From contig NC_090177.1 in the NCBI RefSeq assembly GCF_024679245.1, positions 49,263,353 through 49,327,352 on the forward strand: DNA of 64,000 nucleotides. The letters are read 5' to 3'. Each line of letters starts with the position of its first letter. The first letter of the stretch is position 1. Below the pieces are notes generated by a model. That model did no database searches, had not been told where the DNA came from, and saw nothing but the letters and a program-made list of their open reading frames with translations. Position numbers and translations under genes: made by a program. The DNA is from Pseudorasbora parva. Lineage: Eukaryota; Chordata; Actinopteri; Cypriniformes; Gobionidae. This document shows positions 52,072 to 62,420 of the stretch, piece after piece.

Positions 52072-55000
52072 CTAACCTATCCCTGTCGGTGGAGGAACAA
52101 CTTTACAGTGTGACACATGCGTCCAAGCTTTCCTTCCCTGACACAACACTGCAGCTGCTGTAATCAACATCACTTGATGTGGTCCATGCCACTTAGGCTC
52201 TAAGGGCTTGTTTTTGAATGACTTTATCATCACCCACTGACCTGGGATGATCGTGTGTCCACCTTCTGGTGGCGTCTGCCAACATGACTCAACTCTCTCT
52301 CTGGCACTCTGTACTGCCTTTGTGAGGTTTTCACAGTAAGTGATCAGGGCATCTGAGGCAATGTGAACATCCGCATTTCTAAGATCAATCACGCCTGGCA
52401 TCTGCATTGGCCGTCCTGTAATAATCTCATGAGGGCTCAGTCCTACGGATCTGTTAGGTGACGCTCTCATACTACACAGAACTGCTGGCAGCGCCTCAAC
52501 CCATGATACTCCTTCCTGATGCATTTTGCTTAGTCTGGTTTTGATTGTTCTGTTGGCACGTTCAACCTGTCCTGATGCTTGTGGCCTGTAGGGGCAGTGA
52601 AGATTCCACTTAACTTTCAACATTTTAGACACTTCCTTGACTACCTGTCCTGTGAAGTGTGTACCTTGATCTGAGTCAATGGAATCTGGTAACCCCCATC
52701 TAGGAATGAAATCAGTGACAAGACATTTAGCGGTATGTGCAGCTGTAGCACGCCCTGTTGGATAAGCTTCTATCCATCTTGAGAACTTGTCTATCACAAC
52801 CAAAACGTCAGTTTTACCCTTACAAGGAGGCAACGATATGTAATCAACTTGCAGGTGACGAAATGGTCCTGGTGGAGCTGGGGTATGTGTTGCTGCTGTA
52901 ATTGCTGCTGGCACATCATTATTTTTCTGACATGTAACGCATCTTTTGACTGTTTCGTTAGCTACATTTCTGAATTTTGAATTCCACCATTGATTTGAGA
53001 ACCTGTGATTTATTGCTGCTGGACCACTGTGACCCAAATTGTGTATTTGTTGAGCCAAATATGGAAGCAGTGATTCTGGGGCAACATACTTTCCCCCCTT
53101 GGTCCAGCAGCCAGATGAATCCACTGTGGCTCCTTTGTCTAACCATGTCCATGCTTCATATAGAGGAACATCTTTGTACAGGTCAATTATTGATTCAGGA
53201 GGCAGAATCGTCTTCTGTGCTGTACTACCTGAACATACTTGTACAGTTGCATAGGAACAAGCTTGTTTAGCAGCTACATCAGCAAGAGCATTACCTTTAG
53301 CTTCCATAGTATTAGTTGTGAGATGTGCTTTCACTTTGATCACCGCTAATTTCTTTGGAAGTTTCATGGCAAACATTAGATCTTTTACTAATCCAGCATG
53401 CTTAATGGGGGATCCAGCAGAAGTTAGAAACTGTCTACTTTGCCAAATGACACCAAAATCATGAATTACCCCAAAAGCATACCTGGAATCAGTGTAGATA
53501 TTTGCAACCGATCCTGAAGCTAACGTGCATGCCCTAGTTAAGGCTACTAGTTCTGCAGCTTTAGCTGAAAAATGATCTGGAAGACGTCCTGAAGCTACCA
53601 CTTCAGTGGTGGAAGTGACTGCATAACCTGCTCTTCTGTTACCTACAATCACTTGAGCTGAACCATCAACAAACAACTCCAAATCTGCATTCTCAATGGG
53701 AGTTTCTGCTATTTCACTTGTAGCTGCGTGTGTAAGCGTAATACAATCGTGAGTCATTTCTCCTTCATCCTCTAACAAAACTTCAGTCATTGCAGACATC
53801 ATACATGAGGATGGGTTTGTGACAGGTGCACGCTGTAAAACAATGTTCGGGGCTGTGAGGGTTGTTAACCAATTTCCCCAACGAGAAGAGGTGACAGAGG
53901 TGACTTTTGCCTGATTCAATAGTGCGGACACTGCATGAGGGCATCTTACATTTACAGTCTGTCCTAACACCATTCCTGATGAAGCCTGAAGGGCCAAATG
54001 AACTGCCTGCACTGCTCTAAGACAAGGGCCCATCCCTTGAGCGACTATGTCCAGTTTACCAGAATAGTAATGAATTGGGCGCAAAATGCCCCCATGATCT
54101 TGCATTAGACATGCAGTCATGAAGCCTAAGTGTTCATGGACATAAAGCACAAAGGGCCTGTCAGATTGGGCAATTCCTAATGCTGGTGCTTGACATAGTG
54201 CTCTCTTCAAATCATTGAAAGCTTTGAGCTGAATTTCTTCCATACAAACAGTATCAGAATCTTTAACTTGGCCTTTCAACAAGTCATAGAGAGGTTGTGC
54301 AATTGAGGCATATTCTTCAATCCAAGGTCTACAGTAACCTGCTGTTCCTAAAAAAGATCGGAGTGATTTAATAGTATTAGGCGGAGATATAGCTTTGACA
54401 GAAGCGGCTCGATCCTGTGTAATAGATCTATTTCCTGCACCAATTGTTTGACCCAGAAATGTGACTTGGTTTTTAGCAATTTGAGCTTTGTGAAAGCTAC
54501 ATTTGTGTCCTTTTTTCTGCAAATAGTCCAACAATGCTTTCAAGTCATTTTGATGTACCTTGTGATCGGTAGAGGCAATCAAAATATCATCGACATATTG
54601 AATCATGGTGGACTGTTTGACTGGACATTCTGGGTCACACAAATCACGTCTGACAGCCTGATGGTATATGGTTGGGGAATTCTGAAATCCCTGTGGCAAC
54701 CGTGTCCACTTGAATTGTTCATAGTCAACTGTGAAAGCTAACCATGCCTGGCTGTCAAAGTGCAAGGGTACAGAAAAGAATCCATTAGACATATCAATTA
54801 CTGAAAAAACTTTACAATCTAATGGTAAGCCATTACAAATTGTAGATGGATCTGCTACAAGAGGGGTGATTTTATCAATATGTTTATTGGCTACTCTGTA
54901 GTCTATGGTGAGTCTCCATGTCCCATTGGATTTTTTTATGGGCCATACAGGTGAGTTACAGGGACTGTTGGTTTTAGTTAGCACTCCTTGCTGCAACAAC

Positions 55001-55572
55001 TTTTCTACAATAGGTTTGATTCCCTGTATAGCCTCCTTATTGATTGGATATTGTTTGGTTACAGGAGGTGGAGTTCCTGTCAATTTGACTGGTTCTACGC
55101 CTGTCAAAAACCCACAATCATCCTTATCTTTAGCCCAAATTGGGTGATTCTGTAAGAAAGCATACTCAGGAGGGGTTGAACCATTGGTAGAAACTTGTGC
55201 TGAGGAAATTTTTATGCTAGTAGATTCTGAGGACATGTCTAAAGTTAGATGTACTTGTCTGAGTAGATCCATGCCTAGAATTGCACCTGTATTTAATGGA
55301 GCACATAGCAATTTTGTAGTCAGAGTCTTTGGGCCGAACTGTACCTCTATGGATGGTGTTTCATACAAAACCGAATCTTCACCTATTACACCAGTTAAAC
55401 AAAGTTTAGTTTTCTTGAATGGAATGTTTAAACCTTTAGCCAATTTTGTAGGAATTACTGTAATTTCTGCACCTGTATCAAGCAAAAAGTCAATCTCTTT
55501 CTCTTTTATGCTACCTTTCACAAATATTCTCTTGTCATTGTGATGGATTACAGGGGAAAGGTAGCTACTCAC
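52072..55572 (-). CDS. pol: Retroviral-type Pol: protease, RT, RNase H, integrase
   Basis: One uninterrupted 1166-residue frame. From the N-terminus: aspartic protease (LLDTGAEITVIP, about residues 30-41; GMDLL later), reverse transcriptase (LPQGFQNSPT and catalytic YVDDILIAS at about 325-333), connection region, RNase H (LFVDGSAQ, then AAELVALTRA, YTDSRYAFG and the C-terminal Asp in GNALADVAAKQA), integrase with an HHCC finger (HNLGHSG... CVTCQKN), catalytic VDYISLP, DSDQGTHFTG and the Glu in QASGQVERANR, then a C-terminal barrel-like region. Domain order and motifs fit gamma/epsilon-like retroviruses of fish. All catalytic residues are present and there are no stops. The frame differs from the last part of gag, so expression would need a frameshift or splicing. 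The start shown uses the first non-ATG codon after the gag end. Confidence 0.9.
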   Translation of the reverse strand: MSSYLSPVIHHNDKRIFVKGSIKEKEIDFLLDTGAEITVIPTKLAKGLNIPFKKTKLCLTGVIGEDSVLYETPSIEVQFGPKTLTTKLLCAPLNTGAILGMDLLRQVHLTLDMSSESTSIKISSAQVSTNGSTPPEYAFLQNHPIWAKDKDDCGFLTGVEPVKLTGTPPPVTKQYPINKEAIQGIKPIVEKLLQQGVLTKTNSPCNSPVWPIKKSNGTWRLTIDYRVANKHIDKITPLVADPSTICNGLPLDCKVFSVIDMSNGFFSVPLHFDSQAWLAFTVDYEQFKWTRLPQGFQNSPTIYHQAVRRDLCDPECPVKQSTMIQYVDDILIASTDHKVHQNDLKALLDYLQKKGHKCSFHKAQIAKNQVTFLGQTIGAGNRSITQDRAASVKAISPPNTIKSLRSFLGTAGYCRPWIEEYASIAQPLYDLLKGQVKDSDTVCMEEIQLKAFNDLKRALCQAPALGIAQSDRPFVLYVHEHLGFMTACLMQDHGGILRPIHYYSGKLDIVAQGMGPCLRAVQAVHLALQASSGMVLGQTVNVRCPHAVSALLNQAKVTSVTSSRWGNWLTTLTAPNIVLQRAPVTNPSSCMMSAMTEVLLEDEGEMTHDCITLTHAATSEIAETPIENADLELFVDGSAQVIVGNRRAGYAVTSTTEVVASGRLPDHFSAKAAELVALTRACTLASGSVANIYTDSRYAFGVIHDFGVIWQSRQFLTSAGSPIKHAGLVKDLMFAMKLPKKLAVIKVKAHLTTNTMEAKGNALADVAAKQACSYATVQVCSGSTAQKTILPPESIIDLYKDVPLYEAWTWLDKGATVDSSGCWTKGGKYVAPESLLPYLAQQIHNLGHSGPAAINHRFSNQWWNSKFRNVANETVKRCVTCQKNNDVPAAITAATHTPAPPGPFRHLQVDYISLPPCKGKTDVLVVIDKFSRWIEAYPTGRATAAHTAKCLVTDFIPRWGLPDSIDSDQGTHFTGQVVKEVSKMLKVKWNLHCPYRPQASGQVERANRTIKTRLSKMHQEGVSWVEALPAVLCSMRASPNRSVGLSPHEIITGRPMQMPGVIDLRNADVHIASDALITYCENLTKAVQSARERVESCWQTPPEGGHTIIPGQWVMIKSFKNKPLEPKWHGPHQVMLITAAAVLCQGRKAWTHVSHCKVVPPPTGIG

Positions 55573-55624
55573 AGCCCCAACAATTAGTTTTTTGCCTGTT
55601 CTTTTTGTGCTTTTAGAAGAGCCT

Positions 55625-55860
55625 AAACAAGCTGTCCTAAAGTTTCAGTGTACCCTGGCGGAACTACTTCAGGATTGTAGGCTGGCTGAGAAGGAACAGA
55701 ATTATGCATAGCATTCCTTTTCCTATCTTGCAACTTCTTCCTACACTCTTTCTCCCAGTGACCTGATTTTTCACAGTAGTTACATTTGCCTTCTCTCTTA
55801 GGCCATCTGTTGTCTTGATTTCTTGTGCTAAACGTAGCTGCTGCTACTACTACTTACTTT
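55625..55860 (-). pseudogene. gag: Gag C-terminus with CCHC zinc knuckle
   Basis: In a frame shifted from the upstream gag ORF the minus strand reads a basic stretch and then CNYCEKSGHWEKEC, a canonical C-x2-C-x4-H-x4-C nucleocapsid knuckle that binds the genomic RNA, followed by a basic tail and a Pro-containing end closing in TAG at about 55622-55624. The shift near 55840-55855, inside a run of AGT/AGC codons, separates it from the upstream part and may be replication slippage or assembly error. Confidence 0.7.
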
Positions 55861-57007
55861 TGCCTTAACATCAGCATCTCTTTCCCATGTAGCTAACCTT
55901 TCTAGGTTACTTCTGAGAGTATTGTTAGACAAAGTTAGATCTAGGAATGGCAATGCTTTTCTGTACTCGGCTAAAAGACCATCTGACCAGACGCGAACAA
56001 AAGCTCCCTGGTCATCTAAAACACATTCAGAGTCATCAACTATTCCACTGTAAGTTACAGCTGACTGACAAAATCTTTCAGTGTATTCGCTGACAGTTTC
56101 TTCTTTCCTTTGCACACAGTTAGTGATTTTGGACCAGTCTACTTTGGGTCCCATGATATTCTTTAGAATTTTCAAAACACCTTCTCTCATATCGCCTTTA
56201 CTGACATCGTAGTTCAGAAGTAACAGCAGACTCAAAACTGTTGAATTCAGATTCAGTTAGAATTTGGGACATCAGCTGTGTGACTTCTGTTAACGACATG
56301 TCGTAGAGACGCATTTTGCATAACAATGTCCTTCTAAATTCAGAAAAATGTGTGCGTGCTGAGGGTAAGCTCTGGGATAATCTTTCTATGTCTTTAGGTG
56401 CTAGTCCTTTAGCTACAGTTTGTACTTGTTCAACAGAGTTATGAGGAACACTTTCAATCCCAGATCTTTTCTTTGCACCGCATACCTTCACTGAATCGAC
56501 AGGCAAATCAGTTACTGTTTGGATAGCTACATCTGTTTCAAACAAAGTTTGTAAGTCAGGATAAGTGTTATCAGTCTGACTAACTTCATTCACATCAGTT
56601 TTCTCTGCAGCTTTGTTGCGGTTCAATTTCTTTGTCAAAGATGCTACCCTAGCACTGAACTCTTTGTTCTGTTTCTCTAGCTCTGAGATACGCTGAGACT
56701 GTTGTCTAGCTAGCGCTAAACCAAATTCTCTATGACAACAAATAATGCCTTTCACATTGTTCTTGCGAATACATGCTCCTAAAACTTTTTTACATTCATC
56801 AATTGACCAAGTCTTGTCTGGATGGATCTCATATTTCTTTGTCAAATACAATCTGACTGACTCAGTCACAATTGAGTCCATGTGCTCTCCTAACAATGAC
56901 TTAAATTCACTATCTGACCACAAAGGCGTCGCAAGACCACCTTTTTCAATTGTGGAGAACAGTCTAGCATTCTTTCTAAACATGTTTCTTTGTAACCACA
57001 CAATCAA
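55828..57007 (-). pseudogene. gag: Gag-like polyprotein, split by a frameshift
   Basis: Two overlapping minus-strand ORFs, 57007-56198 (269 codons) and 56235-55828 (135 codons), lie between the leader and the zinc knuckle. The first has a coiled-coil-like central segment (about residues 105-140, rich in Lys, Glu and Leu); the second has an all-helical, Leu-rich composition expected of a capsid C-terminal domain. Identification as gag rests on position, size and the downstream knuckle. A frameshift in the 56198-56235 overlap disrupts it. The N-terminal start is uncertain; an internal ATG gives MFRKNARLFSTIEKG. Confidence 0.6.
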
Positions 57008-57009
57008 AA

Positions 57010-57595
57010 CACTAAAACTCTAGTTAACAGAGGGTATACTTGTTAACATAGATCAACTACTGTTAACCTTCCTTGGTAAAACAGAGGAAAACACAAATAT
57101 TAGCCTGCAATGCTAATCTTCCCTGCTGAAAAACAGAGGCTGAACAACTATTAGCTGGTGATGCTAATTCTTCCCTGTCTGGAACAGAGGCAAACCAATT
57201 CTTCCCTGCCTGAGAAACAGAGGCTTATAAACAATTCTTCCCTGCCTGAGAAACAGAGGCAAAACAATTCTTCCCTGCCGAAACAGAGGCTTACAAACTA
57301 TTAGCTTGTGATGCTAACCTTCCCTGCCTGGAAAACAGAGGATAACTTTCATCTCTAAAACACATTTTTTAGAGGATAACTTAGTTAATCAAACCCTACA
57401 GCTGTCTGATAACTCTTCTCTGGCTGTGCAGAGGATAACACATTTGTACTGGTCTTAATGGTTCTTTTGGATAGAGTGACTCACCAACCCTTGGTTGTAC
57501 AGAACAATTCAGCTGGATTCAGTCTGGAACGAAGTCAGAATCTTTGTTGAGCTGGATTCAGGTGAGGATCTCCATCCGGGTCACGGCACCAAAAC
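57010..57595 (-). promoter_or_regulatory. Retroviral leader: primer-binding site and internal repeats
   Basis: 57574-57591 is the tRNA-His-like primer-binding site. Between about 57060 and 57440 the leader holds seven or more irregular copies of a CCTCTG...CAGGGAAG motif (forward: CTTCCCTGCCTGAGAAACAG plus AGGC), some with a longer TTAGC-TGATGCTAA segment. These could be packaging or splicing elements, or just an unstable repeat. Confidence 0.6.
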
Positions 57596-58125
57596 TGTTG
57601 GAAACTCAGAAGTGAAGACCAGGAGAGCTTGGGTATATCTTTCGGGCAGGCGTTCCTCTTTATTGAGAAACACACGTGCCGTCTGTGGCTGCAGTCGTCC
57701 AAGTCTAATTCTAAACAGTATACATTGTAATTTATCCACATTTCAGGGGGAGGGATTTACACAGTAGAGGAGGAGACAATCTAAACAAAGGAATGCACAT
57801 GTTGTTTAGGTAAAAAGGGACACACCCCATACATTTCCAGGTCACCAGTCCTAATCCTATCAGCATAACAGTGCCAATCAGACCACCAATCCAAATCCTA
57901 TCAGCATAACAGTACCAATAAGACGAATAGATGCAAATGTGATCACTCTGACAATGTTGCTTATAGATCAGGAAGTGCATAAAGACAAAAGACTGATTAG
58001 CTTGATCTCCTTAGAATGTAGTCAGTCTGTACCTCCAAACTGTAAAGCATTATGTACATATAAACTGTTAGTATACTATTACATTGGAACCTTGATATAA
58101 CAATTTATAAATTTGTAATCCCACA
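57596..58125 (-). mobile_element. 5' LTR of the retrovirus-like element
   Basis: 530 bp, coding strand TGTGGGATTACAAATTTATA... to ...GAGTTTCCAACA. It is followed on the coding strand by the primer-binding site. Confidence 0.9.
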
Positions 58126-58126
58126 G

Positions 58127-58330
58127 GACCTTTAAATCATGTGAAAATGAAGTAAAACACTAAAGAAATGCTCTGGTGATTTTTTAAATGTTTGACCAAG
58201 TAGGGACCTACAGGTGTGTGTGTTTAAATCATGTGAAAATCAAGAAAAAACACTCTGGTGAATTTTTACAAATTTTGACCAAGAGGGGACCTAAGAGTGT
58301 GTGAGTGTTTAAGGCCATGCTCAGCAGCTC
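58127..58330. repeat. Two tandem ~85-bp units
   Basis: TTTAAATCATGTGAAAATNAAG...GACCAAGNNGGGACCTA occurs twice in succession, diverged. Confidence 0.7.
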
Positions 58331-58377
58331 CCCTGTAGGCTGGAGCAGGAACTGTAATGGCCCTTAAACACACATCG

Positions 58378-58378
<1 letters not shown>

Positions 58379-58446
<68 letters not shown>
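58379..58446. repeat. (CA)n microsatellite
   Basis: About 33 CA dinucleotides. Confidence 0.95.
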
Positions 58447-58448
<2 letters not shown>

Positions 58449-58805
58449 CTCTATTGTTTGAATGGCCTGCTGTCCTCTGACTCTAGAGCTGCTGTTTAAC
58501 AGACTGCTTACTAAAGGAACAAACATCATATAGATTATATCTCTTTACGAAATACCCTGACTAGTTTCAAACTTTGCATTACTTTAAAATTAAATACTAC
58601 AGGATCCAAGAAAAAAACTATTTAAAAAATCTAAACAACCAGGATGTAATTAGAAATACATCTGCCATCAAAATGTGTGTGTCTTCAGTTTCTACAAATA
58701 AATATTGTAAATATCATCCATCATGGCCGTGGACAGACCGTAAAACTTTATTAAATTATTAAGGGATCTCATTCAATGCTTTTGGAAATATTTTTGATTT
58801 CTGTG

Positions 58806-58886
<81 letters not shown>

Positions 58887-59281
58887 TAAACATTTTAATG
58901 ACAGTAGCCTATATTTATTGAACAATAATGCATTATTTTATTTATATAAAAAAAAAGGTACGGTAAATGGGACAAACTTTGCATCTAAAGTTCTTTTAAA
59001 CAAGTGTTAACATAGACATTATTAAAAACATTTTATTTTAGCCAAGTATTTGTAAAAATAATGTGTGACTTTTGGCCCATTTAAAAGGCCCATCTTACCA
59101 CCTTATACATTTATGAGCTTTTTAAACTAACCACTTTTGATTTATTTATGATTTACAAAATGATTCAGGCCCCCTGTTAGATAGTAAATCACGACGCCTG
59201 TGTGTTTGCTGTGACATTTCTTATCATCACAAACACACTGCAAAGATTTAGAGTTTTTACAGCAATACCTGAGTTTAAAGG
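58447..59281. other. No gene; (AT)n at 58809-58881
   Basis: AT-rich sequence with a ~36-unit AT tract. No credible ORF. Confidence 0.5.
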
Positions 59282-59329
59282 TGTCAGGTCTCAGGTTCTT
59301 TCTCTATCTTCTCTCATTCTCATTTGACA

Positions 59330-59451
<122 letters not shown>

Positions 59452-59559
59452 GCACCTGTTAGTCATCGCAATCAGTGCTCCGATTATTTCATGTCTTGCG
59501 TTACGACTGCTGCTTCTTTCATGTCTGATAAGTTTGGAAGTTGTCTTGATTGTCTGTTA

Positions 59560-60952
59560 AGCTGGGCATACACTGTGCGATTTCTATGGGTTTTCAGCAA
59601 GGTTACCTACTCACACTGTACGAGTAGATCGCATGCGATGTAAAGCCAAAGCTCACGATTGATGTGCTCTCACTGTGCGGTCCGACCGTCGAGCGCGTCT
59701 TGACTGCTCACACTGTACGGGTGAAAAATGCGCAATAAAACCCCCGTGGCGACGATAGACCATGGTGTATTATAGAGAGGTAAACGCATCAGCTATTGAT
59801 ATCAAGAGGATTTAGAATTTATGTATAAAATTATTATTATTAAGAGTAGGCCTACTTTTATTATTAAATTGATATTACATTAATTTCCCCACTCCCCCCA
59901 ACAATAATGCCTAATCGACACACTGCATACTAAAATAATAGATTACTCCTCACTATTTAAAAACATTTAGCCCGATTAAACAAGGAATTATAGGTCTATA
60001 ATTATATGATTATAATGTCAGAACACTGCAATAATAATGTCCGTCTCAATGAAAAGTAAGAGCAGATTTATCTAATAACAACTTGTTTAACACAAAATGG
60101 GCCTACTTCTCTTCTATTTCTTTCTCACAATATGGACCAAAATAGAAATATTAAGAAAATAAATAAGAAAGAAAAGGCAATAGGCTACGTTATCAGTATG
60201 TTGAATTACATTTATCTCTCGTTGTCTGAGAATATGCGCCGAAAGCTTGTCAGATTTTACTTTCCCTTTCTGTAGTGAATAATTGACTGGGTTTGAGACT
60301 GCGTTTAAACTGCACATTGCGTGATATCCACTGACTCGCGGTCATGAAGAAAAACAACACATTACAACATGACATTGTGTCAAGATGGACAACGGTTCCC
60401 ACTTTCCGTCATAATAAGATTAAGTAGGCCTAGGCTAAATATTAATATTAAAAAAATAAAAATAAAATGTGAAAGTAAAACAAGTAGGCTAAATTAATGA
60501 TCAACTAGCTAAATGAATAAGATGCACTGGATATATACAACACAAACTGGAGGCACAACAGTTTATTTAATTTCTGTTATTTGATAGCTGCCTACATAAT
60601 TAAAGATCTCCCTCTTTTCGTTTTCTTCCTTAATGCTTTTAAAAATTAAATGGTTGAACTTCTGCTTTGGCGCAGTGAGGGGAAATAGGGCAATCAGTTC
60701 GTGGCTTTGCTTCAACTGTGCGATAACCTCACGAGGGGCGAGCAGAATTTCTGACACGCCAGAAGTTCATCCGACCATCCGATTCCCGATCGTGAGAGGT
60801 TTGTCGCTCCTCGTTTCCCCCTGTACACTGCACGAACACCTCACGTCAAACGACGCACGATAAACCTGAAAATCGGCCCGACCCAAAAAAGAGTCGCACG
60901 AGTCAGAATTCGGCTCGAAATCGGACGAAAATCGCACAGTGTATGCCCGGCT
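59560..60952 (+). mobile_element. PIF/Harbinger-type MITE with TTA duplication
   Basis: Ends are AGCTGGGCATACACTGTGCG and, inverted, AGCCGGGCATACACTGTGCG. TTA flanks at 59557-59559 and 60953-60955. It is 1393 bp without a transposase, and related to the copy at 7266-8570 in the opposite orientation. The subterminal regions are rich in CACTGTACG/GTCGCAC-type motifs. Confidence 0.85.
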
Positions 60953-61184
60953 TTACAGCCTTGCACCTAGGTTTTGCCTGAGTCCTGCATTTCTGACCTT
61001 CGTGGTCCCATACCTGGCTGTGATCCTCTTAGCACTGCCTCTCCCTCTATGGGTGTCCGGTCGGATCAGCACCGCTGTGTTCTGAGTTTGTTTCTACTAC
61101 AGACTGCCTTGTTTAAATTCTCATTAAAGACTGTTGTTTTCCTGTCAACCTCTGCTCTTGGATCCATTCTTTATATCCGTGACA

Positions 61185-61769
61185 ATATCCTACTCAAAAT
61201 CCATTCCTATGTGTTACGGGGTTGATTGGCACAGTTTTAAAGCAGAAAACAAAAATTGTTTTGCAGTGGCCATATGCCTGACTAGATAACCTTAAGTCGA
61301 TCACATGACATTGCAGATGACTCCTTTAAATGTCTGCCCTATACACTTTTAATAACACTTCACCTGCCTAACATGTTGACCATGGGTAAGGGGAATCAGT
61401 ATTTGATTATGAAGACAGAGACTAACAAATGGATATTATACATCCAAGAAACTATTTTTTAATATAATTTTGTTCAGTTGGATCTAAATATTATGAAATC
61501 ACAATTATAAGAATAAAAAAATGTAATTTCGGGTCAAAAATATCCGAAGACCTTCAGAGGATTAACCATAATTAAAATGGTATTCAGTAGTTTGATGCAA
61601 ACTTAAAAAGATTTAAAATGATCCCTGTGCCAATCAACCCCTGTGCCAGCCAACCCGTTCTCCATTACCTCCCCTCCCCAGGGAGCCGCCTTTTCATACA
61701 TCTGCCTCCCTACCCACCCCCTCCCCAATGGCAGGCCGAATCTTTGCACACATGCACTTTTTACAAATT
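61185..61769. other. No gene; short inverted repeat
   Basis: GGGGTTGATTGGCACAG at 61218-61234 is repeated inverted as CTGTGCCAATCAACCCC at 61625-61641. This may mark the 3' part or target of the neighbouring Helentron, or a small separate element. Confidence 0.4.
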
Positions 61770-62420
61770 TTACAGTGAAATGAGTATTGCCTGATGAAAA
61801 CTATAGTAAGTTTGCACAATGTCAATATGCATACCGTCCATATATTTTGTATAAACATGATGTATTAATGTTCCTTTTTCCGTGGTAGGGTTTTGTACAT
61901 GTTGATTATATCCATGTTGTTCCATTAATTTCACTACTGTTGATGAAGTAAAGATGTCTTCATTAAAGTCTCCCATGATTATTTTCTGTCCTGGATGCTT
62001 TTCTATCTCTTCAATAACATACAATAGCTGCTGTCGAAACATGTCAGCTTTATATGAACTGGGCCTATACAAAAGTGCAGCAGTCAAATTGACATGTGGA
62101 ATTATAAAGTATAAACTTTCTAAGTTCCAGTTCTCAGGAGTAAAGATGATACACTCAATTTTCTCAGAATAATTTTTAATTCAGTAAAAAGAGCAGTACT
62201 GTTGTCATAACACTTAACTCTTGGGTTGTGCTTGAACACAAATTCTGGTATTTGTGGTTCTTGTGCTTTGTCATCTGCATGTAGCCATGTTTCTGTCAAA
62301 CAAATACAATCAGCATTTAATAGAACTGTATGAGCAAGAACATCTGGAAAGTGAGCTTTCAGACTTTGTATATTAAGCAGTGCTATTCTGAATGTACAAG
62401 GTGATTTAGTGAAACTGTAC
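61770..62420 (-). pseudogene. Endonuclease domain of the Helentron
   Basis: Fused downstream of the helicase. FRIALLNIQSLKAHF and CICLTETWLHADD (62420-62250) are the N-terminal motifs (N, E) of the exonuclease-endonuclease-phosphatase fold. After a frameshift, 62087-61770 reads LLYRPSSYKADMF, GQKIIMGDFNEDIF (catalytic Asp/Asn) and a final YYSFHQAILISL, where S-D-H is expected at the catalytic His; here it reads SFH. Such a domain is what separates Helentrons from canonical Helitrons. The frameshift near 62150 and the lost Asp indicate a dead copy. Confidence 0.75.

Larger units (their letters stand above)
50421..58125 (-). mobile_element. Endogenous retrovirus-like element, minus strand
   Basis: Two direct LTRs (50421-50949 and 57596-58125) bracket gag- and pol-type ORFs on the minus strand. 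The LTRs differ at about eight positions in ~530 bp (~98.5% identical), so the insertion is young. The LTR reads TGTGGG...CCAACA on the coding strand. Next to the 5' LTR (57574-57591) is a primer-binding site TGGTGCCGTGACCCGGAT, like the 3' end of tRNA-His. Next to the 3' LTR (50950-50962) is a polypurine tract ending AAAGGGGGGAC. No matching flanking duplication is visible. Only a short env-like remnant remains. Confidence 0.9.
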
